Source of the DNA: Persebacter sp051008975
GTDB lineage: Bacteria > Pseudomonadota > Gammaproteobacteria > Tethybacterales > Persebacteraceae
Direction of reading: 5' to 3'
Assembly: GCA_051008975.1 (NCBI GenBank)
Contig: JBPCXA010000195.1
Location: forward strand, 1 to 16,254
DNA length: 16,254 nucleotides
Shown: one piece after another, positions 6,076-12,148 of the stretch
Numbering within the stretch: position 1 is the first letter of the stretch
Layout: every line of letters begins with the position of its first letter
Translations under genes and position numbers: made by a program
Notes under the pieces: generated by a model
Database searches by the model: none
What the model saw: the letters and a program-made list of their open reading frames with translations, nothing else
Told to the model about the DNA's origin: nothing

Positions 6076-7622
6076 GGAGTTTCTCCGTCTTGTCGGTAAA
6101 TTTGTACGCCGTTCCGCACTTCGGCTTCCGGAATCGCCGCCAGCACGTCGCGCACGAACGGCGTTTGCGCGGCGGCTTCGGACAATTCGCGGGCGCGCGC
6201 GGCGGCGGCGGAATCGTCTTCGCCGTCCGCCAGCGTCACGCGAAAGCCGGGGTGAAATATTTTTCGCAGCTGTTTCTCCAGTTCCGGCAGCATCAATCGC
6301 CCGCTGTGTTTTTGCGACTTGTCGGCGCGCAGCACCACGCCGTCCGCGGAAAATTCGCCCATAACGCACACTTCGGCGAGCGCCCGCGCGGTGCCGCTTA
6401 ACTTGGAAATCGCCCGCCGCCACGCCGCTTCGCCGCCGCCAGAATCGGCGGAAACCGCGGCGGCGGGCGAAGTTTTCGCGGTTGCGGCACCGGCGCTGGC
6501 ATTCGGAGAATCCGTTCCGGCGGCGCGCGGCGCAAAATACATCATCCGCAAAAGCGTCATTTCGAAACCGGTTTGTTCGTCCGGGGCGTACGGCAATTGC
6601 CGCCGTCCGCGCACCGCGATTTCGTACAACACCTGCACTTCCTCCCCGCCGAACAGCGGCGCGGCGGATTCAATCACTTCGCGCTCCTCGTCGCTTTCGG
6701 CGGCGGCGGCGGGCGCGACCCGGAACAGCGCGATCTTATACAAAAGCGCCGCCAGACGCGCCAGCGCGGCGTCAAATCCCGCCCCCTCGTTTTGCAGGCG
6801 GCGGGCGAAATCCGCCAGCGCGGCGGCGTCGGCGGCGGCGACGGCGCGCAAAATTTCGGCGAGCAATCCGTAATCCAAATCGCCGGTGATGCGGCGCACC
6901 GAATCCGCCTCCAATTTGCCGTCGTTGTGGGCGATCGCCTGCTCCAAAATGCTCAGCGCGTCGCGCATGCTGCCGCGCGCCAGACGGGCGACGGTCTGCA
7001 CCGCCGCCTCGTCAAACTCGCGCTTTTCGGCGCGCAAAATCTCGCCCAGCCGCGCCGCGATTTGTCCCCGCTCCAAGGGGCGCAGCGCGAAACACAGACA
7101 GCGCGACAAAATTGTCGGCGGCAACTTCTGCGGGTCGGTCGTCGCCAGCACGAATTTAAGATAGCCGGGCGGCTCCTCCAAAGTTTTCAGCATCGCCGCG
7201 AACGCCGACTTGCTGAGCATGTGCGCCTCGTCTATGACGAAAACCTTGCATTTTCCCTGCGACGGCGGATAGTTCGCGCCTTCCAGCAGCGACCGCATTT
7301 CCTCCACTTTTGTGTGCGAGGCGGCGTCCAGTTCCACGACATCCAGCATCCGCCCGGCGGCGATTTGTTCGCACATGTCGCATTTGAGGCACGGCGCGCC
7401 GTCTTCGGCGTGCGGACAGTTGACCATTTTGGCGACGATGCGCGCCAGCGTCGTCTTGCCGACTCCGCGCGTACCGGTGAATAAAAAGGCGTGATGCATC
7501 CGCGACTCGCGCGCGGCGTTCTGCAGTACGCGGGCGGCGTATTCGTGTCCGACGAGTTCGGAAAAGGTCTGCGGACGCCACTTGCGGGCGAGCGACAAAA
7601 ACGGGGGCGGCGCGGCGTTCAT
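6072..7622 (-). CDS. dnaX: DNA polymerase III gamma/tau subunit
   Basis: This is the clamp-loader ATPase of the replicative polymerase, 516 residues. The sequence shows LARKWRPQTFSELVGHE at 11-27, Walker A GTRGVGKT at 50-57, zinc-module cysteines at 69, 78, 81 and 84, Walker B VFVIDEAH at 127-134, and sensor residues ATTDPQKLPPTILSRC at 160-175. The Ala-rich stretch near 385-410 is a linker to a C-terminal tau-like domain (ARELSEAAAQTPFVRDVLAA). It is shorter than the 643-residue E. coli protein. I saw no A6G-type slippery site for a gamma frameshift product. The start is the ATG at 7622; a TTG lies one codon earlier. No Shine-Dalgarno is seen; a TATTAT ends 8 bases upstream. SRP RNA lies immediately upstream. 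Confidence 0.96.
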   Translation of the reverse strand: MNAAPPPFLSLARKWRPQTFSELVGHEYAARVLQNAARESRMHHAFLFTGTRGVGKTTLARIVAKMVNCPHAEDGAPCLKCDMCEQIAAGRMLDVVELDAASHTKVEEMRSLLEGANYPPSQGKCKVFVIDEAHMLSKSAFAAMLKTLEEPPGYLKFVLATTDPQKLPPTILSRCLCFALRPLERGQIAARLGEILRAEKREFDEAAVQTVARLARGSMRDALSILEQAIAHNDGKLEADSVRRITGDLDYGLLAEILRAVAAADAAALADFARRLQNEGAGFDAALARLAALLYKIALFRVAPAAAAESDEEREVIESAAPLFGGEEVQVLYEIAVRGRRQLPYAPDEQTGFEMTLLRMMYFAPRAAGTDSPNASAGAATAKTSPAAAVSADSGGGEAAWRRAISKLSGTARALAEVCVMGEFSADGVVLRADKSQKHSGRLMLPELEKQLRKIFHPGFRVTLADGEDDSAAAARARELSEAAAQTPFVRDVLAAIPEAEVRNGVQIYRQDGETP

Positions 7623-7630
7623 CAAATCGG

Positions 7631-7636
7631 ATAATA
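7631..7636 (-). promoter_or_regulatory. TATTAT -10-like hexamer before dnaX
   Basis: TATTAT on the minus strand ends 8 bases before the dnaX ATG, in the AT-rich gap after SRP RNA. No -35 is recognised because the upstream bases lie in the SRP RNA gene. dnaX may also be read through from the SRP promoter. Confidence 0.3.
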
Positions 7637-7645
7637 ATTCAAGGC

Positions 7646-7738
7646 GCGGGCCGGTTTGCCGGCACCGGCGGAGGGCAATTAGGGCTGCTTTCTTCCGAAT
7701 CTGACCCGGTTTTCGCCACGCCGTGCGGGCCGACCCGC
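7646..7738 (-). ncRNA. ffs: SRP RNA (4.5S type)
   Basis: The minus strand carries the SRP RNA apical hallmark: GGGTCAG, then CGGAAG with a GGAA tetraloop, then AAGCAGCCC, corresponding to the Ffh-binding domain. The ends pair over nine bases (GCGGGTCGG with CCGGCCCGC, one G-U), giving a single long hairpin of about 93 nt, close in size to the 114-nt E. coli 4.5S RNA. The RNA is the scaffold of the signal recognition particle with Ffh. The 5' end is placed by pairing and by a TATAAT 7 bases upstream. It sits 23 bases before dnaX, an SRP RNA-dnaX-ybaB order also known in Bacillus. Confidence 0.92.
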
Positions 7739-7745
7739 GAACGAA

Positions 7746-7773
7746 ATTATACCCCCTCCCCTCCCGAAAACAA
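7746..7773 (-). promoter_or_regulatory. promoter of SRP RNA
   Basis: A consensus TATAAT (7746-7751) and a TTGTTT -35-like hexamer (7768-7773) are separated by 16 bases on the minus strand. The predicted transcript start coincides with the paired 5' end of SRP RNA. Confidence 0.7.
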
Positions 7774-7804
7774 AATTTTCGCGCCCGCCTTTATCCCATT
7801 CCCG

Positions 7805-7929
7805 CCCCCCGTCCCATTCCTGCGAAGGCAGGAATCTCCGCGCCGAAGGCGCAAATTGTAAAAGGGGTACAATTACCCGCCGCTTTGCGGCGGCGGAGAT
7901 TCCTGCCTTCGCAGGAATGGGACGGGGGG
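7805..7929. repeat. palindromic repeat unit 1, copy A (MITE/REP-like)
   Basis: Perfect 37-base terminal inverted repeats (7805-7841 and 7893-7929) flank a core of about 50 bases. Each arm itself contains the small hairpin ATTCCTGC-GAAG-GCAGGAAT. The core holds, in order, a short gcgccgaaggcgc hairpin, an attgta/tacaat pair and a larger ccgccgctttgcggcgg hairpin. No transposase is encoded. ORFs running through it are repeat artefacts. Confidence 0.85.
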
Positions 7930-7984
7930 TTAAGGCGAAAAATCAAAGTGAACAAAGAGATTCCGGCTTTCGCCGGAATGGCGG
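7919..7984 (+). repeat. 66-base direct repeat, left copy
   Basis: This stretch covers the right end of unit 1, the linker TTAAGGCGAAAAATC and the left arm of unit 2. It matches 9502-9567 over 66 bases with four mismatches by eye and no gaps, in the same orientation. Confidence 0.85.
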
Positions 7985-8073
7985 TTTTTTTTATATTTTC
8001 GGATACCGCCGAATTCGGTATTGTCCGCAAAAACAAAAAGCACCGCCATTCCGGCGAAAGCCGGAATCTCTTT
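7954..8073. repeat. palindromic repeat unit 2, copy A
   Basis: Perfect 32-base inverted arms (7954-7985 and 8042-8073), each containing ATTCCGGC-TTTC-GCCGGAAT or its complement, flank a core with ggataccg ... cggtattgtcc. The left arm runs into a T8 at 7985-7992 on the plus strand and the right arm into a T5 on the minus strand, so both ends look terminator-like. Confidence 0.85.
8035..8067 (-). terminator. possible terminator of the beta-barrel gene, supplied by a repeat arm
   Basis: On the minus strand, 27 bases past the stop codon, the hairpin ATTCCGGC-TTTC-GCCGGAAT is followed by GGCGGTGC and TTTTTGTTTTT. The T-run is 8 bases from the stem unless the stem is extended, so terminator function is plausible but not certain. 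Confidence 0.4.
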
Positions 8074-8088
8074 CCTGCGTAGCAGGAA
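8072..8088. repeat. extra half-unit hairpin beside the stop codon
   Basis: TTCCTGC-GTA-GCAGGAA is a remnant of the unit 1 arm type. It abuts unit 2 copy A and ends 6 bases from the stop codon of the beta-barrel gene, so the repeat array reaches the very end of that gene. Confidence 0.55.
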
Positions 8089-8093
8089 TCCTC

Positions 8094-9305
8094 CTAAAAC
8101 CGCCGCACCGCCGACAAATTGAATCGGGCGTTGTCGCCGAACTCCTCCGCCGATTCCCAATGGAATCCGGCAGACGGAGAAATCGTCCAGTGATTGTAGC
8201 GGAGAACGCTTTCCAAATTCAGCGAATTCCGCGTTTCGGTTTCGTCCTCGTCCAAACGGGAATGCAGACGGTACGTCGGCGACAACCGCCAAATTCCGCC
8301 GTGATAATCCGCAGACAACGAAAAATCGTAATCGGCGGTTTCGCCTTGGACGGTTTCGGAGAACGCGGCGGTCCACAAATCGGCGGAGTATTCGCCGCCC
8401 GATTCGTAGCGGAAATCGCCGAATTCGCCGTTTGCGTTTGTTTGCCCGGCGGCGTAGTACAGATGCCATTCGTCTTTGCGGAAATTCAGCCGCCCGCCCG
8501 TGTTCACGGAATAGCCGCTTTCGGTCAGGGCGTAGCCGAAATCGGGGGCGAAATGGAACAGCGAAAAATCGCCGCCCGAAAGGTATGCCGCCATAAATCC
8601 GACAACGCCGACGCCCAAGCCGATAACCGCCAAATCCCGGGCGTTGCCGTCGCTGCTGCCGCCGCCGGGGACGGAATTATCGCCGTTCGTATTTTCGCCG
8701 CCGCCGCCCGTCGCAGCGACATAGCCCTGCGTACCTTCAACGGCATCGGTCGTCGGAGTCCAAGCCCCGCCGGTCGTCAGAAGAAAGAATTCGCCCGGCG
8801 CAAGGGCGGCGGTCATCGGCGTCGCTTCCCCGGCGGCGACCGCAAAATCCCCGGCCGCATTCACATATACGCGGAAAATTTCAGTTTCAGCATTGCCTAC
8901 GTTTGCGGCCGAGAACGAGAGCAAATCGCCCGCTTTCAGCGGTTCGCGGGGGGAGTTGTCAAATGAAAGAGTCATGTCCCCCGCCGCTATGGGGTTCGCC
9001 CCCCGTCCAGTAGAATCTCCCGCATTTCTTCGCAAAAACCGCCCTCCCGCAGTGGTACCGGAGGGAATCACTGTACGGACGGCGACAACCATATCCGCAA
9101 TAGAAGAGGACAAAGTGATTACGGTGCCGCTAAAAAAGTCAAAAGTTCCGCCCGGCACGGAATATACCTGCGCACGGGCGGGCTGGGCTTGTTGCGCGTT
9201 CGCCGCCGTCGTCGTTCCGAGAATCGCCGCAAAAAACACGGCGAAAGCACAAAAAACTCGTAAAATTAACGAGTCACGAGGGGGGGGGGGGGCAGTGATT
9301 TTCAT
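8094..9305 (-). CDS. secreted protein with probable outer-membrane beta-barrel C-terminus; phase-variable by a poly-C tract
   Basis: This 403-residue protein matches no family I recognise. The signal peptide covers residues 1-37 (hydrophobic LRVFCAFAVFFAAILG, cleavage after ANA). Residues 38-195 form a Gly/Ala/Thr-rich domain with VYSVPGGTFDFFSG. Residues 199-220 are a Gly/Asn/Ser linker, and 224-241 a small hydrophobic helix (LAVIGLGVGVVGFMAAYL). From 245 to the end, alternating aromatic/hydrophobic strands (GRLNFRKDEWHLYYAAG, YDFSLSADYHGGIWRLSP) end in VRRF; a terminal Phe is typical of BAM-assembled barrels. Codons 5-9 contain 13 consecutive C, which is in frame as given. The ATG has AGGAG 9 bases upstream. 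It stands alone between repeat arrays. Surface exposure is inferred. Confidence 0.8.
   Translation of the reverse strand: MKITAPPPPRDSLILRVFCAFAVFFAAILGTTTAANAQQAQPARAQVYSVPGGTFDFFSGTVITLSSSIADMVVAVRTVIPSGTTAGGRFLRRNAGDSTGRGANPIAAGDMTLSFDNSPREPLKAGDLLSFSAANVGNAETEIFRVYVNAAGDFAVAAGEATPMTAALAPGEFFLLTTGGAWTPTTDAVEGTQGYVAATGGGGENTNGDNSVPGGGSSDGNARDLAVIGLGVGVVGFMAAYLSGGDFSLFHFAPDFGYALTESGYSVNTGGRLNFRKDEWHLYYAAGQTNANGEFGDFRYESGGEYSADLWTAAFSETVQGETADYDFSLSADYHGGIWRLSPTYRLHSRLDEDETETRNSLNLESVLRYNHWTISPSAGFHWESAEEFGDNARFNLSAVRRF
9280..9292 (-). repeat. homopolymer C13 tract in the coding sequence (slipped-strand switch)
   Basis: There are thirteen consecutive G on the plus strand, C in the gene, beginning in codon 5. 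With 12 C the frame reaches TAA at codon 13; with 14 C it reaches TGA at codon 11; 13 C is open. This is the layout of contingency-locus switches. Confidence 0.85.
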
Positions 9306-9340
9306 CGTGGAACGCTCCTGTTGAGTGCAATAAAAATTTG

Positions 9341-9401
9341 ATTTTATCAGAGAACGGGAGTAAAAAAGCCGAATTTTTTAACTTTTTTTGCGAATTTTTT
9401 T
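9341..9401 (-). promoter_or_regulatory. promoter region of the beta-barrel gene with A-tracts
   Basis: On the minus strand TGATAAAAT is an extended -10 (hexamer 9341-9346), giving a leader of about 29 bases that carries AGGAG at 9315-9319. Upstream are three A-tracts (9374-9379, 9383-9389, 9395-9401) spaced about one helical turn apart, as in UP elements or bent DNA. No clear -35 is seen. Confidence 0.5.
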
Positions 9402-9507
9402 CGTCCCATTCCTGCGAAGGCAGGAATCTCCGCCGCCGCAAAGCGGCGGGTAATTGTACAATTACCGCCTACGGCGATGAGATTCCTGCCTTCGCAGGAA
9501 TGGGACG
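9402..9507. repeat. palindromic repeat unit 1, copy B (core inverted relative to copy A)
   Basis: Perfect 29-base inverted arms (9402-9430 and 9479-9507) carry the same ATTCCTGC hairpins as copy A. The core order is large hairpin (ccgccgcaaagcggcgg), then gtaattgtacaattac, then a small cgcctacggcg: the reverse order and strand of copy A. Confidence 0.85.
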
Positions 9508-9567
9508 GGTGGTTAAAGCGAAAAATACAAGTGAACAAAGAGATTCCGGCTTTCGCCGGAATGGCGG
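9502..9567 (+). repeat. 66-base direct repeat, right copy
   Basis: This is the same-orientation partner of 7919-7984, with four mismatches by eye. It spans the end of unit 1, the linker and the left arm of unit 2. The two copies lie 1,583 bases apart and enclose the beta-barrel gene. Confidence 0.85.
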
Positions 9568-9650
9568 CACTTTTTGTCTTTGCGGACAATACCGAATTTG
9601 GCGGTATCCGAAAATGTAAAAAAACCGCCATTCCGGCGAAAGCCGGAATC
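9542..9650. repeat. palindromic repeat unit 2, copy B (core inverted relative to copy A)
   Basis: Perfect 26-base inverted arms (9542-9567 and 9625-9650) flank a core reading gcggacaataccgaatttggcggtatccg in two steps. This core is the reverse complement of the copy A core with a few differences. Confidence 0.85.
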
Positions 9651-9724
9651 TTTTTCGCCGATTCGCCGCAAAGCGGCGACAATTTGCGCCTTCGGCGGCG
9701 GAGATTCCGGCTTTCGCCGGAATG
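9629..9724. repeat. third palindromic unit, mosaic of units 1 and 2, sharing an arm with unit 2 copy B
   Basis: The arms at 9629-9650 and 9703-9724 are the unit 2 type (ATTCCGGC...), but the core (cgccgcaaagcggcg, acaatttgcgccttcggcg) is the unit 1 type. The right flank GGGACGGGGGG is also the unit 1 end. It ends 40 bases before the uvrC promoter-like element. Confidence 0.75.
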
Positions 9725-9764
9725 GGACGGGGGGCGGCGGCGGAAATATGTCGTCCGGAGGTTG

Positions 9765-9770
9765 TACAAT
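9765..9770 (+). promoter_or_regulatory. TACAAT -10-like hexamer before uvrC
   Basis: TACAAT ends 9 bases before the uvrC ATG. The same hexamer precedes the tRNA gene in this window by a similar distance. The GGAGG at 9757-9761 lies upstream of the expected transcript start, so it would not serve as a Shine-Dalgarno. No -35 is evident. Confidence 0.45.
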
Positions 9771-9779
9771 GCGGATATT

Positions 9780-11570
9780 ATGCCGCGCTCCCCGCCTTTG
9801 GACGCGCGCGACGGAGAATCGCCCGCGAAGCCGCCGGACGGCATTCCGCCGCTGCCCGGCGTGTATCGGTTTGTGGACGGCGGCGGCGCGGCGTTGTATG
9901 TGGGCAAGGCGGCGAATTTGAAAAAACGGGTCGCTTCGTATTTTCACCGCACCCGCCATTCGCCGCGCATCCGCCTGATGCTCGCCGCGATGCGCGACGT
10001 AGAAATTACCGTCGCCGCCTCCGAACACGCCGCGCTGCTTTTGGAAAACAGCGCGATCAAGGCGCTGCGTCCGCGCTACAACATTTTGTTCCGCGACGAC
10101 AAGAGTTATCCCCGTTTGCGGCTGACCGCGCATTCGTATCCGCGCCTGATGTTCGCGCGCGGGGAGGCGCGGGACGGCGCGTCCTTTGGACCCTTTCCCG
10201 ACAGCGGCGCGGTGCGGGAGACGATTAATATGCTGCAGCGGGTGTTTCGGCTGCGCACCTGCGCCGATTCGGTTTTCGCCAACCGCGCCCGTCCGTGTCT
10301 TTTGCACGGCATCGGGCGATGCAGCGCGCCCTGCGTCAACGCCGTGTCGCCTTCGCAATACGCCGCCGACGTGCGCGGCGCGAAAACGCTGCTGTGCGGC
10401 GACAGCCGCGGCGTGGAGGCGGACATGCGCGCGCGAATGGAGGACGCCGCCGGGCGTCTGGAATTTGAACGCGCCGCGGTGATGCGCGACCGTCTGCGCG
10501 CGCTGGCGGTGATGCGCGCGCGGCATTTTGTGGACGATCCGGACGCCGCGGACGCCGATTATGTCGGCGCGCACGTTGAGGGCGGCGACGCCTGCGTCAA
10601 TGTGGTGATGGTGCGCGGCGGGCGGCGTCTGGGCGAACGGCGGTTTTTTCCGGACGGCGCGCCTTCCGCCACTGTCGCCGAAATACTGGCGGCGTTCATC
10701 GGACAGCATTACGGCGGGATGGAAAATCCGCCGATAATTGTCGCCGCCGCGCGCCCCGACCCGCCGCCGCCGAAATCTTTGCCGGTAGTGTCGTCGCCGC
10801 GCGGCGCGCAAAAACGCCGCGCCGAAGAAGCCGCGCGCAACGCCGCCGTCGCCCTTTCTTTGCGGCGGGCGAAACGCGGCGCGGCGGCGGAAAAGTTGCG
10901 GGCGCTGGGCGCGCATTTGCGCGTTCCGCCGCCGGCGCGGATTGAATGTTTTGACATCAGCCACAGCGCCGGCGAATTACCGACCGCCGCGCGCGCGGTG
11001 TTTATCGACGGCGCGGCGCAAACTTCGCAATACCGCCGCTACGCGATTTCCGCAAAGGGCGGCGACGACGCCGCGGCGATCGGCGAAGCGGCGGGACGGT
11101 GCTACCGCCGCGCCGTTTCCGAAAAATCGCCGCTGCCGGATTTGCTGCTGATTGACGGCGGAATTGCGCAGCTGCGGGCGGCGAAGGCGGCGTTGCCGGA
11201 GGCGGCGAAGTTTCCCGTTCTCGCCGTCGCCAAAGGAGAAGGGCGGAAACCGGGGCGCGAAACGTTGATCGCCGGGGACGGCGAAATTCTGCGTCTGAGC
11301 GAAACCGACCCGGCGTTTCATTTAATTTTAGAAGTGCGCGACGAGGCGCATCGTTTCGCCGCGGACGGGCATCGCCGCCGCCGCGACAAAAAACGGCGGA
11401 CTTCCGTTTTGGAGGAGATAGACGGCGTCGGACCGAAACTGCGGCGGGCGTTAATCGGATATTTCGGCGGACTGCGCGGATTGCGCGCGGCGGGCGAGGA
11501 AGAATTGATTAAAATTAGGGGCGTCAGCCCGCGGCTGGCGAAACGCATTTACGATTCCCTTCACGAATGA
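9780..11570 (+). CDS. uvrC: UvrABC system excinuclease subunit C
   Basis: This is the dual-incision nuclease of nucleotide excision repair; it joins UvrB on damaged DNA. The 596 residues compare with about 610 in E. coli. The GIY-YIG 3'-incision domain covers about 24-102 (PGVYRFVDG...LYVGKAANLKKRVASYF). The GIGRCSAPC cysteine cluster is at 177-185. The UvrB-binding UVR motif is at about 212-246 (LEFERAAVMRDRLRAL). The RNase H-like 5'-incision domain has ECFDISHSAGE at 389-399, LLLIDGG at 455-461 and RDEAHRF at 520-526. Two helix-hairpin-helix motifs close the protein (541-596). The frame is open upstream into repeats, so the ATG at 9780, where family homology begins, is chosen. It overlaps pgsA by 4 bases. 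Confidence 0.96.
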   Translation: MPRSPPLDARDGESPAKPPDGIPPLPGVYRFVDGGGAALYVGKAANLKKRVASYFHRTRHSPRIRLMLAAMRDVEITVAASEHAALLLENSAIKALRPRYNILFRDDKSYPRLRLTAHSYPRLMFARGEARDGASFGPFPDSGAVRETINMLQRVFRLRTCADSVFANRARPCLLHGIGRCSAPCVNAVSPSQYAADVRGAKTLLCGDSRGVEADMRARMEDAAGRLEFERAAVMRDRLRALAVMRARHFVDDPDAADADYVGAHVEGGDACVNVVMVRGGRRLGERRFFPDGAPSATVAEILAAFIGQHYGGMENPPIIVAAARPDPPPPKSLPVVSSPRGAQKRRAEEAARNAAVALSLRRAKRGAAAEKLRALGAHLRVPPPARIECFDISHSAGELPTAARAVFIDGAAQTSQYRRYAISAKGGDDAAAIGEAAGRCYRRAVSEKSPLPDLLLIDGGIAQLRAAKAALPEAAKFPVLAVAKGEGRKPGRETLIAGDGEILRLSETDPAFHLILEVRDEAHRFAADGHRRRRDKKRRTSVLEEIDGVGPKLRRALIGYFGGLRGLRAAGEEELIKIRGVSPRLAKRIYDSLHE

Positions 11571-12148
11571 ACGCATTTTCTTTTCCCAATATATTGTCGG
11601 CGGCGCGGCTGGCGGCGGCGCCGCTTTTGGCGGCGGTGTTTTGGCTGCCGCGATGGACGGACGCGCCGCAAGCCGCCGCCGATGTCGCCGCCGCGGCGGT
11701 GTTCGCCGCCGCCGCCCTGACCGATTTCGCGGACGGCTACTGGGCGCGCCGCCACCGGCAACAGACGCCGCTGGGCGCGTTTTTGGATCCGCTGGCGGAT
11801 AAAATTCTCGTGGCGACCGCGCTACTGCTTTTGGTGGACGCCGGGCGCGCGCCCGCCGCCGCCGTTTTGCTGATTGTCGCGCGCGAAATTTTTGTGTCGG
11901 CGTTGCGCGAATGGGCGGCGCTCGCCGGAACAAGCGGCGCGGTGCGGGTGTCCGCCGCCGGCAAATGGAAAACCGCGATGCAAATGATCGCCGCGCCGCT
12001 GTTGTTTCTCGGCGGCGCGTTGTGGAATCCGCATCTCGCCGAAATCGGCGCGGTTTTGCTGTGGGCGGCGGCGGCGCTGGCGGTATGGTCAATGGCGGAA
12101 TATTGCCGCGCCGCGTGGCGGACGCGGGGATTTCACGGACGCGAATAA
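11567..12148 (+). CDS. pgsA: CDP-diacylglycerol-glycerol-3-phosphate 3-phosphatidyltransferase
   Basis: This inner-membrane enzyme makes phosphatidylglycerol phosphate from CDP-diacylglycerol and glycerol-3-phosphate, the committed step to PG and cardiolipin. The 193-residue protein has several hydrophobic helices. It carries the complete CDP-alcohol phosphotransferase motif: D53, D56-G57, A60-R61, G70, D74 and D78 in exact spacing (DFADGYWARR...GAFLDPLAD). The N-terminal NILSAARLAAAPLL is also typical. The start overlaps the uvrC stop (ATGA), and the stop shares one base with mrcA (TAATG). The uvrC-pgsA order is also found in E. coli and its relatives. Confidence 0.95.
   Translation: MNAFSFPNILSAARLAAAPLLAAVFWLPRWTDAPQAAADVAAAAVFAAAALTDFADGYWARRHRQQTPLGAFLDPLADKILVATALLLLVDAGRAPAAAVLLIVAREIFVSALREWAALAGTSGAVRVSAAGKWKTAMQMIAAPLLFLGGALWNPHLAEIGAVLLWAAAALAVWSMAEYCRAAWRTRGFHGRE

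Noticed and set aside
6072..7622. Programmed frameshift in dnaX producing gamma
   Set aside because: No A6G or similar slippery heptamer followed by a stem-loop was seen in the expected region.
7723..8082. Short open frames through the palindromic repeats (for example with PAKAGIS or HSGESRNL)
   Set aside because: These peptide strings are the well-known translation artefact of dispersed ATTCCGGCGAAAGCCGGAAT-type palindromes.
7805..9724. CRISPR array
   Set aside because: The repeats are palindromic arms with shared cores, are not regularly spaced, and there are no unique spacers or cas genes.
7805..9724. Insertion sequence
   Set aside because: No transposase frame is present; the only gene inside has a signal peptide and beta-barrel features. 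The units resemble non-autonomous palindromic elements.
9513..10964. 483-codon minus-strand frame opposite uvrC
   Set aside because: It is the shadow of uvrC's motif-bearing frame plus repeat sequence at its end.
11911..12147. N-terminal extension of mrcA over pgsA
   Set aside because: It lies on pgsA codons in another frame; the membrane anchor starts right after the ATG at 12148.
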